A stretch of 64,000 nt of DNA from Actinomycetes bacterium. Its GTDB lineage: Bacteria > Actinomycetota > Actinomycetes > DATJPE01. The stretch spans positions 51,218 through 115,217 of the forward strand of contig DATJPE010000083.1 in assembly GCA_035506535.1 (NCBI GenBank), read 5' to 3'. Every line of letters begins with the position of its first letter. The first letter of the stretch is position 1. This document shows, piece after piece, positions 25,024 through 35,045 of this stretch. Position numbers and translations under genes: made by a program. The notes beneath the pieces were generated by a model that searched no databases, was not told where the DNA came from, and worked only from the letters and a program-made list of their open reading frames with translations.

Positions 25024-28000
25024 GCGGCCTGCCGACGCTCGACCCGGAGATCGCCGACCTCGGCCTGGCGATCGGGCTCCTCAGCCCCTCCGACAGCGGC
25101 GTCGAGCTCGACAGCACCTGGTTCGACGACCCGGGGGGACGCCTGTCGGGCACCCTCGCCGACGACGGCCGCCGCGACGCCCTGGTCCGCTTCGCCGACG
25201 CCGTCCTGGGGTCGGGTGGGCAGGACACCGGCACGAACGGCCGCTCGCGGATACCCCTCCTCGACATCCGGGCGCTCGCGAACGACACCAGCCTTCCCGA
25301 CATCGTCGTCCTCGCGACGCTCGACGCCACTCCCAGCGACTGGGTCGAGGTGGGCCTGGCCGCGACGCTCACGACGACGTCACCGGCCAGCGTCACCCAG
25401 GTCGAGATCCCGATCTACCGCGCGGCGAAGACCGGAAAGTCCGTCGCCCAGCCCTTCGCGCTGCTCGGCGGCGGCATCGTCACGCTCTCGACCGAGCTCA
25501 CCCTCGCCCCCGATCCCGTCCCGGTGGAGGAGTTCGGCCTGGCCGGCGTCTCCGCATCGGTCGCGGTCGCCCTGTCCGGCGGGCCCGACCCGGTCTTCGC
25601 GCTCACCCTCAAGGGGCTGCACCTGCCAGGCGCGCAGGAGACCGGCGACCTGGCCATCGGCGGCGGCGGGCAGTCGCTCGACCAGACCCTCCTCTCCCTC
25701 GTCCTTGGCCTGGTCCGCCAGGGCGTCGAGGGGCTCTCCGGATCGGCCGCCGACGAGGTGGGCGCGCTGCTCGACCTGCTCGGGATGGGCACCGCCACCG
25801 ACATCCCCGCGCTGCCGGTGGAGCAGGTGCTCGCCGACGGCGTAGCCGCGCTGCGCGCGTGGGCCGTCGACGTCGTCGGTACGCCCGCCGCGCGCGACGC
25901 GTGGCTCGCCGCGCTCGGCGACGTGCTCGGCGGGACGGTGAGCGACGGCGTCCTCGCCGTGCCCGTCGGCGGCGGCGGCGTCACCGCGACGGTCGGATTG
26001 CAGGCCGCCCAGGGGCCTGGCGGGCACCTGCAGGTGACGCCGCGGCTCGGCCTTTCGCTGCACGCGGACGTGGCCGGCGCCGTACGTCTGGGCGCCGAGG
26101 CCACCGCCGACCTGCTGACCATCGACGTCGGCACCGGCGGGCTGCAGGCGCTGCCGTACGCCGACCTCGTCGTCACCGCCACCGGCACCGGGGCCGGTGA
26201 CGCCGCGAAGCTGCTGCACACCGGAACCGTCGACGTCGCCTCGCTGCGGCTCGGGCTCGCCCTGAACGCCGGCCACGCGCAGGCGCTCATCGAGCTGCTC
26301 GACGTCGACGTCGAGGGCCAGCACCAGGACGTGCTCGACCTGTCCAGCCCCGACGCCGTGGCGGCCGCCGCCGGCCACCTCGCCGACGACCTGCTCGCCG
26401 CGGCGCTCGACGCCCTCGGCGACGCCGGCACGGCGCTGAAGGGGCTGCTCGGGCTGGACCCGCCGGCGGGGGTCAGCGCCCTCGACGGCGCGCACCTGCT
26501 CGCGGACCCGCTCGGGACGGTGGCCGGCTGGTGGCACGACCTGCTCACCCAGCACCCCACCGCGGTCCCCGACGTCCTCGCGCACCTGCGCGACCTCGTC
26601 GCCGGGCCGACCCAGGTGCTCCAGGCCGTGACCGGGACCGGGACCGCCGACGACCCCTGGGTCGTCCCGGTCATCAACCGCCTGACGCTGACCTGCTGGC
26701 TGGACGGCGACCGGCTCCTCGTCGCCCCCGCGCTGTCCCTTCGCGTCGACGACCTGGCCGGTGGCTGCACCGTCGTCCTCACGTCCATCACCGTGCAGCT
26801 CGCGAGCATCGACCTCGCCGCGGGGCACGCGCAGTTCCTGGGCGGCGTCGACCTCACCGCGCGCCTGCGGGCCCGGGGCGGGACCCAGGCGCGCCTGTCC
26901 CTCGGCCCGGTCGCGATCGTCGCCGACTTCCTCGGGGCGCACGCGGGCTGGACCCCGGCCGCCGGGCTGGACGTGGCCTTCCTTGCGCCGAACCTCGCCC
27001 TCGACCTCGGGTCCGAGCAGGTCCCGCTCGTGCTGCCGAGCGTCGACGCGCACGGCCACGTAGACGTACCGACCGCGGCCTGGGCGTCGGTGGAACGCCT
27101 CGTCGCGGTGCTCGCCTCGATCGGGCCGCGCGGCTGGCCGGCCGACCTCGTCGACCTCACCGGGTGGGGCACCGACGACCCGCTGCTCTCCCTCGCCGAC
27201 CTGGTCGCCGATCCCGGGACGGCGCTCACCGGCTGGCTCGCCGCCCTGCTCAGCGACGGCGACCTGGTCGGCACGCTCACCAGCGCGGTGGCCCACCTGA
27301 CCGGTGGCAGCCCGGACGGCCTGGCCGGCGCGTTCACCGGGTCGGGGACGCGCGACGACCCGTGGGTCGCCTCCCTCGGTACCTCCCTCGCCCTGCCCGG
27401 GCTCGCGGTCTGGCTCGGCCCGGACGGACCGGTCCGCGCGGCCACCATGGCCGGCGACTCCCTCGCCGGCTGGCGGCCGGGCACGCCCGGCCTCGACGGG
27501 CCCGGCCTCGCCCAGGTGCTCGCCGACGAGGCGTACGCCGGCCCGGACGTCGCCGCCCTCGCCGCCGGGCGCGACCAGCTCGGCACCGGGCTGCAGACCC
27601 TCGCGGACCGGTGGGCCGGGACCGACGGGCTCGTCGCCGCGCCACCGACCGCGATCACCGGCCTGCGCACCCTGACCCGCCTCGGCGTCGACGCCGCCGG
27701 GCTCGCCGCCCTGGACCTCGCCTCCCTCGTGCCCGGCGGGCTGCCCGCGGGCGCCGTGGTCGTGCGGGTCGCAGTCGGCCCGGTGGCGTCGTCCCCGTGG
27801 ACCGCCGACGTCGGGCGCCTCATCGACCTCACGCCCCCCGGGCTTGCACCCGGCTCCTTCAGCGTCGCGACCCCCGCGAGCGGGGAGTGGGTCGTGGCGC
27901 TCGCGCCGCGCGCCGACGCGACGCTGGGTGCGAGCGACCCCTCGGGGGTCCTCGGCCAGTCCGCACGGCTGCAGCAGGTCCTCGGCCCGCTCGCCGCCGC

Positions 28001-31000
28001 CGGCCCGGTCGTGCTGGTCGCGCTGGGCGGCGCGGGGCACGCCGCCCGCCTCGCCGCGGACTCCGTCGCCGGGGTGACGTACCTCGTCACGCTGGGGACG
28101 CCGTGGAGCGCGGTGGCCTTCGACACCTTCCGCACCGGAGCCTCCGCGGACGCCCTGCGGCTGCTGCGCGTCCTCCTGCCCGCGGTCGACCCGGAGGAGC
28201 CCGACGACCCCGACCTGGCCCTCGGGCGCAGCCTGGTCTCCTCGGCGATGGGGGCGGTACGTGGCCAGCCCGCCATCGCCGACCTCGAGGCGCCCCGACC
28301 GACGACGCCGGTCCGCGACGGGCTCACCGCGGTCGCGGTCTTCGGCGCCCTCGACCCGGCGGCCATCGCACGCGCGGTCACCGCGGTCGTGGCCGCGGGC
28401 CTGTCGGCCCGCGCCCAGGCCCGGGCCGCCGCGGCGTTCGCGCCGCCGGACACGGCGTACGTCGGCCTGCGCCTGCCCTTCGCGCTGCTGACCCCGCCGG
28501 GCGGTCACGGCACGACGGTGTCCGGGCTGCTCCTGCTCACCCTCGCCACCGCCAGCGCGAGCGGGCCGAGCGTGCACGCCACTCCGGCCCTGCGCCTCGA
28601 CCTGGCCGTCGCCGACACCGACGGCTGGCTCGTCGGCGGCCCGGGCACGACTCCGGTCGCGGGCGCCCTCCCGCTCGAGCTGCGCCGCCTCGACGTACGG
28701 GTCGAGGCCGACCTGCGCGGCGGAGCGGCCAGCACCGAGATCACCCTGCAGGAGGGCTCCGCGCTCGGCGCGGACTGGCCCGCCCTGCCGGTCATCACCC
28801 CCGCCGCGGTGAGCGGCGCGATCGAGGCCACCCCGCTGCTGCCCGAGGCGCAGGCGCTGCTCGTGGCGCTGGTCGACCGGCTCACGTCCGTCGTCGACGC
28901 CAGCCCGGCCGGCGTGCTGCTCGACCTGTTGCGCGCGGCGGGGGTCAGCCGCAGCGACGGCGCGGTCGTCCCTGACGCCCTCACCCATCTCGTCAACGAC
29001 CCGGCGGCCCACCTGCGCGCGCTCGTCGGCGACCCCGCCACGCGCGGCGCCCTGCTCGCCGCGCTGGCCCGGCTCACCGATGCGGTCACGGTCGACGGCG
29101 ACACCGTGGCCGTCTCGGCTGGCCCGCTCGCCCTTCACGCGGACGCGGCCGTCGGTGCCGTCACCGCGACCGCCACCGGCACCGACGGCCTGCTGCACTG
29201 GCAGGCCGACGTGGCCCTGAGTCCGACGGCGGCACCGAGCGTCGCCGTCACGGTCGGCGACCCAGCGGCCGACGCCCTGGCCCTGCGGCTGGGTACGTCC
29301 GGCGCGCAGCTGCTGCGCGCCGGCGCCTCGCCGGTCCCGCTCTGGCCGGATCCCGACGTCGACGGGCTGGCCCAGGTGGCCGTCTCCGCCGTCCCCGCCG
29401 AGGCCCTGCGCGTGGTGCTCGAAGGGCTGCGCAGCATCGACAACCAGCTCGGCGGCGCCCTCGACGACCTCATGGCCGCGCTGGGCCTGCTGAGCGCCCC
29501 GGACGGGGATGGCTGGCGAAGGGTCCGCGCGCCCTACCTGCTCTTCGCCGACCCCGTGCGCTGGATGCGCGGCAGCGTGCTCTCGCTCGTCGACGGCGGG
29601 CCGTACGACACCGGGCGGCTGGTCGACCTGCTCGAGGGGCTGAAGCCCTTCGTCGGGCTGGCCGGGACCCCGCGCGGGAGCTGGCCGGTCACCGATGGCG
29701 TCTCGGTGCTCGTGGCGTCCGGGTCGCTCGGTCCCACGGTCTCCCTCGCGGTCGACGCGACGACCTGGCTCGCCGGTGCCGCCGGGCGCGCGCCCTTCAG
29801 CGCGGGGGCGAGCCTCGGCCTGGAGCTGGCCCCCAGCGCAGCGCCGCGGCCGAGCGTCGACGCCTGGCTGGGCGTCCCCGACGGGCCGGACGGGACGTCG
29901 ACCCCGCAGCACCGAAGCGCCGCCCACCTCGTCGTCGACGCCTCCGGGATCCGGGTGCTGCTGCGCCCGGCATCCGGGTCGGACGTCGAGGTGTTCCCCA
30001 CCCTGTCCGGCCTCGGCGCGCTCCTCGACAACGTCACCCAGCTGCTGCCCAAGGTCCTCGACGAGGTCGCCGGCATGGACGGCGACGCCACCCGCACCGC
30101 GATCGCCGAGCTGGTCGGCTCGGTCGGGCGGGGGCTCGCCGTGGCGAGCGGCACCCCGGCGGTGTTCGACGCGACCGCTCTCAAGAGCCTGGCCGCCGAC
30201 CCGGTCGGTTGGCTTCGCGCCCAGCTCGCCGGACTGCTCACCCAGGCCGTGGCCGCGCTCGACCCGCTGCTGCAGAGCCTGCTGTCCCTCGCGCCGACGC
30301 AGCACGTGGCGACGCTGTCGGGCGCCGGTGTGCTGAGCGTCGACTTCCGCACCGTCGACGTCGCGCTCCACCCCAGCCCGCTCGCCGTCCACGCCGCCGC
30401 GAGCGCCACGGGGCTGCCGGTCATCGACGCCGTGGGCCTCAGCCTGGACGCGGACCAGGGCGGCCCGGCCGGCTGGTCCTTCGCGGTCGGGCCGGCCACG
30501 ATCGACCTCGGCGGACCCGTCGTGCGCCCGGTGCTGCGCGGCAGCTGGTCGGCGTCCTCGGGCTGGGAGGTCCAGCTCGGCCTCGGCCTCGACGGCCTCG
30601 CCCCCGGCGCCGACGGCCACCGCGAGCTGCTGGCCCGCTGGCGCTCCGCCGACGCGGCCCTAACCATCGTCGCGACCGAGGACAGCGGTGGCAGCGCCAC
30701 CGAGGACACCAGCCCAGAGGGGGTCGCGGCCGCCGCCGTGGACGCCGTCCTCGAGCTCGTCGGCACCTGGGTGCTCGGCGTCGACGAGGTCAAGACCCAG
30801 CTGCAGACGGAGGTGAAGGGTCAGACCGTCGAGGAGCTGCTGCAGGGATCGATCCTCGATCCCGCGGCGCCGGTCAACGCCCCCCGGCTGGTCAGCGACC
30901 CGCTGGACGGCTGGCCGGGGAAGCTGCTCGTCCTCGCCGGCAAGGTGGCCGGGGCGGGGCCGTCGGTCACGGTCGGGCCGTTCACGATCGGGCTCGCCGA

Positions 31001-34000
31001 CAACGTCGGCTTCCTCGGTGTCACGCTGACCCCGTTGACCGCCGACGGCATCGACCTCAACCCCGGCAGCGACACGATCGTGACCCTCGAGGTCGACGCC
31101 ACCTGGATCGACTCGTCGGAGTCGCCGGGCGTGACCCTCAACCTGCTGCGGCTCGACGGGGGCAACCTCGTGCCGGCGCCGGGACTGATCGTGAGCGGGG
31201 TCGGGGTCCGGCTGCACAAGTCGAGCGACCACCTCATCGACGCCGGCCTGATCCTCGACTCGGTCGCCGTCCACCTCTTCGGCAGCGTGCAGCTCGGCAC
31301 CGGCGACCACCCGCAGTTCGGCGGCGGCCTGCAGGTCGAGCTGGGCGGGCTCGCCGTACCGCTCGGTGGTGGTGGCGGCGACAACGCCGTCGCCCAGGGC
31401 ATCGTCCACGACGCCGGCGGGTCCGGCGCACCGCCGCGGCCGGCGTTCAGCCCGAGCCTGGCCGTCCAGGACCACGGCAGCGGGATCGAGGTCTCCCTGG
31501 CCGCGGGGTCGGGAGACGGGCCGTGGTTCATGCCGATCCAGCGGGCGTTCGGCCCGGTCTACCTCGAGCAGGTCGGCCTGGGCGTCGACTACCAGCAAGG
31601 GGTCAGCCCCCGCCAGCTCGAGCTGATCAGCCTCTACCTCGACGGCTCGGTCTCGCTGCTCGGGCTTTCCGCGAGCGTCGACAAGCTGCGCCTGACCTAT
31701 CACGTGACGCGGCCCTTCTTCGACGCCGGCTCGTGGGAGGTCGATGTCGACGGCTTCGCGATCGCGAGCAACGTCGCCGGCCTCACCCTCGCCGGTGGGC
31801 TGCGGAAGTTCACGCTCGACGCCCCGCTGTCGGGGGTCGAGTACCTCGGCATGCTCAAGGTCGGGTACGGCAGCTACGGCATCGCGCTGTTCGGCGGGTA
31901 CGCCCACCCGACCACACCGTCGGGAGCCCAGTTCGCCTCGTTCTTCGCCTTCGGCGTCCTGCACGCGCCGATCGGCGGGCCGCCCGCCTTCTTCATCACC
32001 GGCATCGGGATCGGCTTCGGCATCAACCGCGAGCTCGCCCCACCCGACGTCGCGACCCTGGACACCAACCCGTTCATGCTCGCGCTGCGGGCCCTCGGCC
32101 CGACGCCGGACCCGATGCAGCAGCTGCAGGACATGCGCCTGGAGGTCCCGCCGGCGCAGGGGGACTACTGGGTCGCCGCCGGGATCTCGTTCACCAGCTT
32201 CGTGCTCATCACCGGCGAGGTGCTCGTCACCGTCCAGTTCGGCGACGGGCTGGACATCGCGGTCCTCGGCCTGGCCCGCGCGCAGCTGCCGACCCCGGTC
32301 CTCACCCTGGTCTCCATCGAGCTCGCCCTGCTGGCCCGCTTCTCCAGCAAGGAGGGCCTTCTCCTCGTCCAGGCCCAGCTGACCGAGAACTCCTGGCTGC
32401 TGGACAAGTCGGTCCACCTGACCGGGGGCTTCGCGTTCGAGACGTGGTGGAAGGGCCCGAACGCCGGCCAGTTCGTCGTCACCGTGGGCGGCTACCACCC
32501 GCGCTTCCACCACGACGGCTACCCGGTGGTGCCGCGGGTGGGGCTGAACTGGTCGCCGATCGACAACATCAGCGTCACCGGCGGGGTGTACTTCGCCCTC
32601 TGCTCCGAGGCGATCATGGCCGGCGCCGCGATGGAGGTGGCCGCGCACTTCGGCCCGGCCCACGCCCGGCTCGCCTTCGGCGGCGACGCGATCGTCTTCT
32701 TCGACCCGTTCTGGTTCTCCGTCGACGCCTACGCCGAGGTCGACGTCGGGATCAGGATCGACGTGCTGTTCGGCACCATCGACGTCGAGATGTCCTTCGG
32801 GGTCGACGTCGAGGTCAGCGGCCCGCCGATCTACGTCACCGGGCACTTCAGCGTCTGCGGGTTCGCCGTGCCCTTCGAGTTCGGCGACCAGGGCGACCCG
32901 GCGGACAACGCCCTCGACGCCCCGACGTTCGCGCAGAAGTACCTGCGCGCCGGCAGCGACGCGCAGGTCGTCCAGGCCGCGGTGCTCGCCGGGGCGCAGG
33001 TCGCCGGCAAGTCCAGCGACCCGGGGTCGGGCGGCGTCGCGAAGCCGCCGGACGGCAGCCCCGACCGGCCGTTCCGGGTCGCCCCGGAGTTCCAGCTCAC
33101 CTTCGTGTCGACCGCCCCGACGACCACCCTGGTCCTCGAGGGGGGCGGCGCCACCAAGTCCGTGTCCTCGCCCGCGCCCGAGCTGGGCGTCGCCCCGATG
33201 TACAGCGCGACCCTCGGCACGACGCTGACCCTGACGCTGACCTCCGCCGACCAGACGCCGCAGACCTTCGACCTCACCGACGTCGGCCTGTCGGCCCGCC
33301 TCGCGTCCTCCTTCCCCAAGGGGGTCTGGGGCCAGCCGCCGAACTCGGGGTCCCCGACCGTCCCCGCGGGGGAGACCATCCAGGCGAGCGACGGGCTGAC
33401 CATCGACACGGTCATCCCGGACAGCGTCTTCACCGGCGCCCCACCGATCGACTACCACCAGATCGAGCTGCCGCTGGCGGGGCGCAAGCCGCTGCCGTTC
33501 ATCACCAACCGCGGCAACACCGATGCGCGGGTCGCCGCCGCGCTGGCCCTCAAGGCGGCCGCGCAGGTGCTGGACGCGGGCGACCCGGACACCGCCGAGC
33601 GGTTCAGCCGCGCCGCGCTCGTCCTCGCGGCCGGGGGCAGCGGCCTGACCACGGTCGCCTCCCTGCGCGGCGCGCGGGCCTCGGCCCCCACCTTCGGCTC
33701 GCTCGCCGACGACCTGGTGGACAGCCCGGACGCGGTGGCCACGGCGACCACCCCCGTGGTGGTCGACCGCTCGCCGCTGCCGCCCCAGCGCTACAACCCC
33801 CTCGTCAAGGCAGTGCTCGGCCAGCCGCTGTCGTACTCCGTGGCCGCGCCGGCTGCGACGACCGTGGCCGACTCGGGGTCCGCCGTCTCGCGCGTCGTCC
33901 CGACCCTGTCCGACGTCCGGGCGGCGAACGCGAGCTCGACCCAGGCGAGCCTCACGGTCATCCCGCGCTCGGCGAGCGCGTCCGGGCGCACCCTGGCCGC

Positions 34001-35045
34001 CACCGGCTCCAGCCCGCTGACCAGGCTGGCGAGCGGCAACGTGGGCGCGGTCGCCAACGCGCGGCCGGTCCCGCAGGCCGCGGGCCGGCTGGCGGCGATG
34101 TCCGACGCGCTGCTCCCCGCGTCACCCACGCCGGCCGGGCCGGGCGCCCGGGGCGCCGCCGCCGCGGCCGGCGCTGGGGGAGCGGTGCTCCACGAGGGCG
34201 AGCTCGCCGTGCTCACCATCGCGCAGCGCCCGACGGGCGACGTCGCCGACCAGGTCGTCGTCGCGGGCGGCCTGACCCGGGTGCTGTGCCTGGCGGCGGG
34301 CGGTCGGGCGGTGGCCGACGCCTACGTCGGTGCCGACGGCGCCGCGTCGGCGAGCGTCGCCCTCCCCACGGTCACCGAGCGGGTCGTCGTCGTGGCCGAG
34401 GGGACCCAGGCCGGCGCCGGCGGGTCCGTGGCCGGCTGGTGCGCCGGACAGTCCCTCCCCTCGGTCGGGTGGGGCACCGCGCTTGCGGGCGGCGCGGTCC
34501 TGAGCGCGCAGGGGACCCGCGTGCCGCGGACCCGGGAGCGCGCCGACGGCGGGTGGGTGCGCAGCGAGGTGCTCGCCAGCGCCGCCCGCGTCGTCACGGC
34601 CTTCACCGACCCGGTCGACGTCGTCGCGGTCGTCGTCGACGACACCCTCGGCGGCGACGCCGCGTCGCGCATCGACGTCTCGCTCCTCGACGGCCGACGC
34701 GCGAGCGACGCCAGCGGCGCCCCCCTGCCGCCGCAGGTCGCGGTCGACGGCGTGCGCTCGATCCTGCTGTACGCCGTCGAGACGACCGGCCCCGAACCGG
34801 CCGTCGTCGTCACCGGCTGCGGGGGCGGCCAGCTGGCCGGCGTGCTGGGGGACACCGGGGGCGTCGCCGCCCTCGCCGCGCTGCTCGCGGTCACCGGCGT
34901 GGAGGCGGCGGTGCGCCAGCCGCTCGTCGGCGGCCCCGGGCAGCGCCAGGTCGGCGTCGTCCTCGGCGACGGACCGGTCGAGGACGCCACGCCCCGGACG
35001 GCGGTCCCCCGTGCGCGCCGGCGTACCGCGAGGAGGTCACGGTGA
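25020..35045 (+). CDS. Giant DUF6603-type protein (3341 residues)
   Basis: No signal peptide or membrane segments are visible. Residues 1-2000 are beta-rich modules alternating with short helices; a recurring element has a Leu-rich helical part, then GTGTADDPWVVPV (about 540) or GSGTRDDPWVASL (about 778). Around 994-1030 the segment VVLVALGGAGHAARL followed by YLVTLGTPWSAVAF resembles an alpha/beta-hydrolase core with its nucleophile elbow lost. Residues about 2150-2640 fit DUF6603: FFITGIGIGFGINREL, VVTVGGYHPRFHHDGYPVV, ISVTGGVYFALCSEAIMAG, FDPFWFSVDAYAEVDVGI. The last 700 residues are Ala/Val/Ser-rich with a basic end (RRRTARRS). DUF6603 has no established function. The gene is coupled at both ends by 4-base overlaps. 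Confidence 0.85.
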   Translation: MSGLPTLDPEIADLGLAIGLLSPSDSGVELDSTWFDDPGGRLSGTLADDGRRDALVRFADAVLGSGGQDTGTNGRSRIPLLDIRALANDTSLPDIVVLATLDATPSDWVEVGLAATLTTTSPASVTQVEIPIYRAAKTGKSVAQPFALLGGGIVTLSTELTLAPDPVPVEEFGLAGVSASVAVALSGGPDPVFALTLKGLHLPGAQETGDLAIGGGGQSLDQTLLSLVLGLVRQGVEGLSGSAADEVGALLDLLGMGTATDIPALPVEQVLADGVAALRAWAVDVVGTPAARDAWLAALGDVLGGTVSDGVLAVPVGGGGVTATVGLQAAQGPGGHLQVTPRLGLSLHADVAGAVRLGAEATADLLTIDVGTGGLQALPYADLVVTATGTGAGDAAKLLHTGTVDVASLRLGLALNAGHAQALIELLDVDVEGQHQDVLDLSSPDAVAAAAGHLADDLLAAALDALGDAGTALKGLLGLDPPAGVSALDGAHLLADPLGTVAGWWHDLLTQHPTAVPDVLAHLRDLVAGPTQVLQAVTGTGTADDPWVVPVINRLTLTCWLDGDRLLVAPALSLRVDDLAGGCTVVLTSITVQLASIDLAAGHAQFLGGVDLTARLRARGGTQARLSLGPVAIVADFLGAHAGWTPAAGLDVAFLAPNLALDLGSEQVPLVLPSVDAHGHVDVPTAAWASVERLVAVLASIGPRGWPADLVDLTGWGTDDPLLSLADLVADPGTALTGWLAALLSDGDLVGTLTSAVAHLTGGSPDGLAGAFTGSGTRDDPWVASLGTSLALPGLAVWLGPDGPVRAATMAGDSLAGWRPGTPGLDGPGLAQVLADEAYAGPDVAALAAGRDQLGTGLQTLADRWAGTDGLVAAPPTAITGLRTLTRLGVDAAGLAALDLASLVPGGLPAGAVVVRVAVGPVASSPWTADVGRLIDLTPPGLAPGSFSVATPASGEWVVALAPRADATLGASDPSGVLGQSARLQQVLGPLAAAGPVVLVALGGAGHAARLAADSVAGVTYLVTLGTPWSAVAFDTFRTGASADALRLLRVLLPAVDPEEPDDPDLALGRSLVSSAMGAVRGQPAIADLEAPRPTTPVRDGLTAVAVFGALDPAAIARAVTAVVAAGLSARAQARAAAAFAPPDTAYVGLRLPFALLTPPGGHGTTVSGLLLLTLATASASGPSVHATPALRLDLAVADTDGWLVGGPGTTPVAGALPLELRRLDVRVEADLRGGAASTEITLQEGSALGADWPALPVITPAAVSGAIEATPLLPEAQALLVALVDRLTSVVDASPAGVLLDLLRAAGVSRSDGAVVPDALTHLVNDPAAHLRALVGDPATRGALLAALARLTDAVTVDGDTVAVSAGPLALHADAAVGAVTATATGTDGLLHWQADVALSPTAAPSVAVTVGDPAADALALRLGTSGAQLLRAGASPVPLWPDPDVDGLAQVAVSAVPAEALRVVLEGLRSIDNQLGGALDDLMAALGLLSAPDGDGWRRVRAPYLLFADPVRWMRGSVLSLVDGGPYDTGRLVDLLEGLKPFVGLAGTPRGSWPVTDGVSVLVASGSLGPTVSLAVDATTWLAGAAGRAPFSAGASLGLELAPSAAPRPSVDAWLGVPDGPDGTSTPQHRSAAHLVVDASGIRVLLRPASGSDVEVFPTLSGLGALLDNVTQLLPKVLDEVAGMDGDATRTAIAELVGSVGRGLAVASGTPAVFDATALKSLAADPVGWLRAQLAGLLTQAVAALDPLLQSLLSLAPTQHVATLSGAGVLSVDFRTVDVALHPSPLAVHAAASATGLPVIDAVGLSLDADQGGPAGWSFAVGPATIDLGGPVVRPVLRGSWSASSGWEVQLGLGLDGLAPGADGHRELLARWRSADAALTIVATEDSGGSATEDTSPEGVAAAAVDAVLELVGTWVLGVDEVKTQLQTEVKGQTVEELLQGSILDPAAPVNAPRLVSDPLDGWPGKLLVLAGKVAGAGPSVTVGPFTIGLADNVGFLGVTLTPLTADGIDLNPGSDTIVTLEVDATWIDSSESPGVTLNLLRLDGGNLVPAPGLIVSGVGVRLHKSSDHLIDAGLILDSVAVHLFGSVQLGTGDHPQFGGGLQVELGGLAVPLGGGGGDNAVAQGIVHDAGGSGAPPRPAFSPSLAVQDHGSGIEVSLAAGSGDGPWFMPIQRAFGPVYLEQVGLGVDYQQGVSPRQLELISLYLDGSVSLLGLSASVDKLRLTYHVTRPFFDAGSWEVDVDGFAIASNVAGLTLAGGLRKFTLDAPLSGVEYLGMLKVGYGSYGIALFGGYAHPTTPSGAQFASFFAFGVLHAPIGGPPAFFITGIGIGFGINRELAPPDVATLDTNPFMLALRALGPTPDPMQQLQDMRLEVPPAQGDYWVAAGISFTSFVLITGEVLVTVQFGDGLDIAVLGLARAQLPTPVLTLVSIELALLARFSSKEGLLLVQAQLTENSWLLDKSVHLTGGFAFETWWKGPNAGQFVVTVGGYHPRFHHDGYPVVPRVGLNWSPIDNISVTGGVYFALCSEAIMAGAAMEVAAHFGPAHARLAFGGDAIVFFDPFWFSVDAYAEVDVGIRIDVLFGTIDVEMSFGVDVEVSGPPIYVTGHFSVCGFAVPFEFGDQGDPADNALDAPTFAQKYLRAGSDAQVVQAAVLAGAQVAGKSSDPGSGGVAKPPDGSPDRPFRVAPEFQLTFVSTAPTTTLVLEGGGATKSVSSPAPELGVAPMYSATLGTTLTLTLTSADQTPQTFDLTDVGLSARLASSFPKGVWGQPPNSGSPTVPAGETIQASDGLTIDTVIPDSVFTGAPPIDYHQIELPLAGRKPLPFITNRGNTDARVAAALALKAAAQVLDAGDPDTAERFSRAALVLAAGGSGLTTVASLRGARASAPTFGSLADDLVDSPDAVATATTPVVVDRSPLPPQRYNPLVKAVLGQPLSYSVAAPAATTVADSGSAVSRVVPTLSDVRAANASSTQASLTVIPRSASASGRTLAATGSSPLTRLASGNVGAVANARPVPQAAGRLAAMSDALLPASPTPAGPGARGAAAAAGAGGAVLHEGELAVLTIAQRPTGDVADQVVVAGGLTRVLCLAAGGRAVADAYVGADGAASASVALPTVTERVVVVAEGTQAGAGGSVAGWCAGQSLPSVGWGTALAGGAVLSAQGTRVPRTRERADGGWVRSEVLASAARVVTAFTDPVDVVAVVVDDTLGGDAASRIDVSLLDGRRASDASGAPLPPQVAVDGVRSILLYAVETTGPEPAVVVTGCGGGQLAGVLGDTGGVAALAALLAVTGVEAAVRQPLVGGPGQRQVGVVLGDGPVEDATPRTAVPRARRRTARRSR

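Noticed and set aside
25380..30620. A 1746-codon open frame opposite the giant DUF6603-type gene
   Set aside because: Codon-position GC bias leaves antisense frames open for kilobases here. The translation is low-complexity and the plus strand has proper overlaps and ribosome sites.
30209..35041. Open frame upstream of and in frame with the 659-residue gene, overlapping the giant protein
   Set aside because: The real start is GTG 35042 with AGGAGG and a 4-base overlap; upstream translation is an Arg/Pro-rich shadow.
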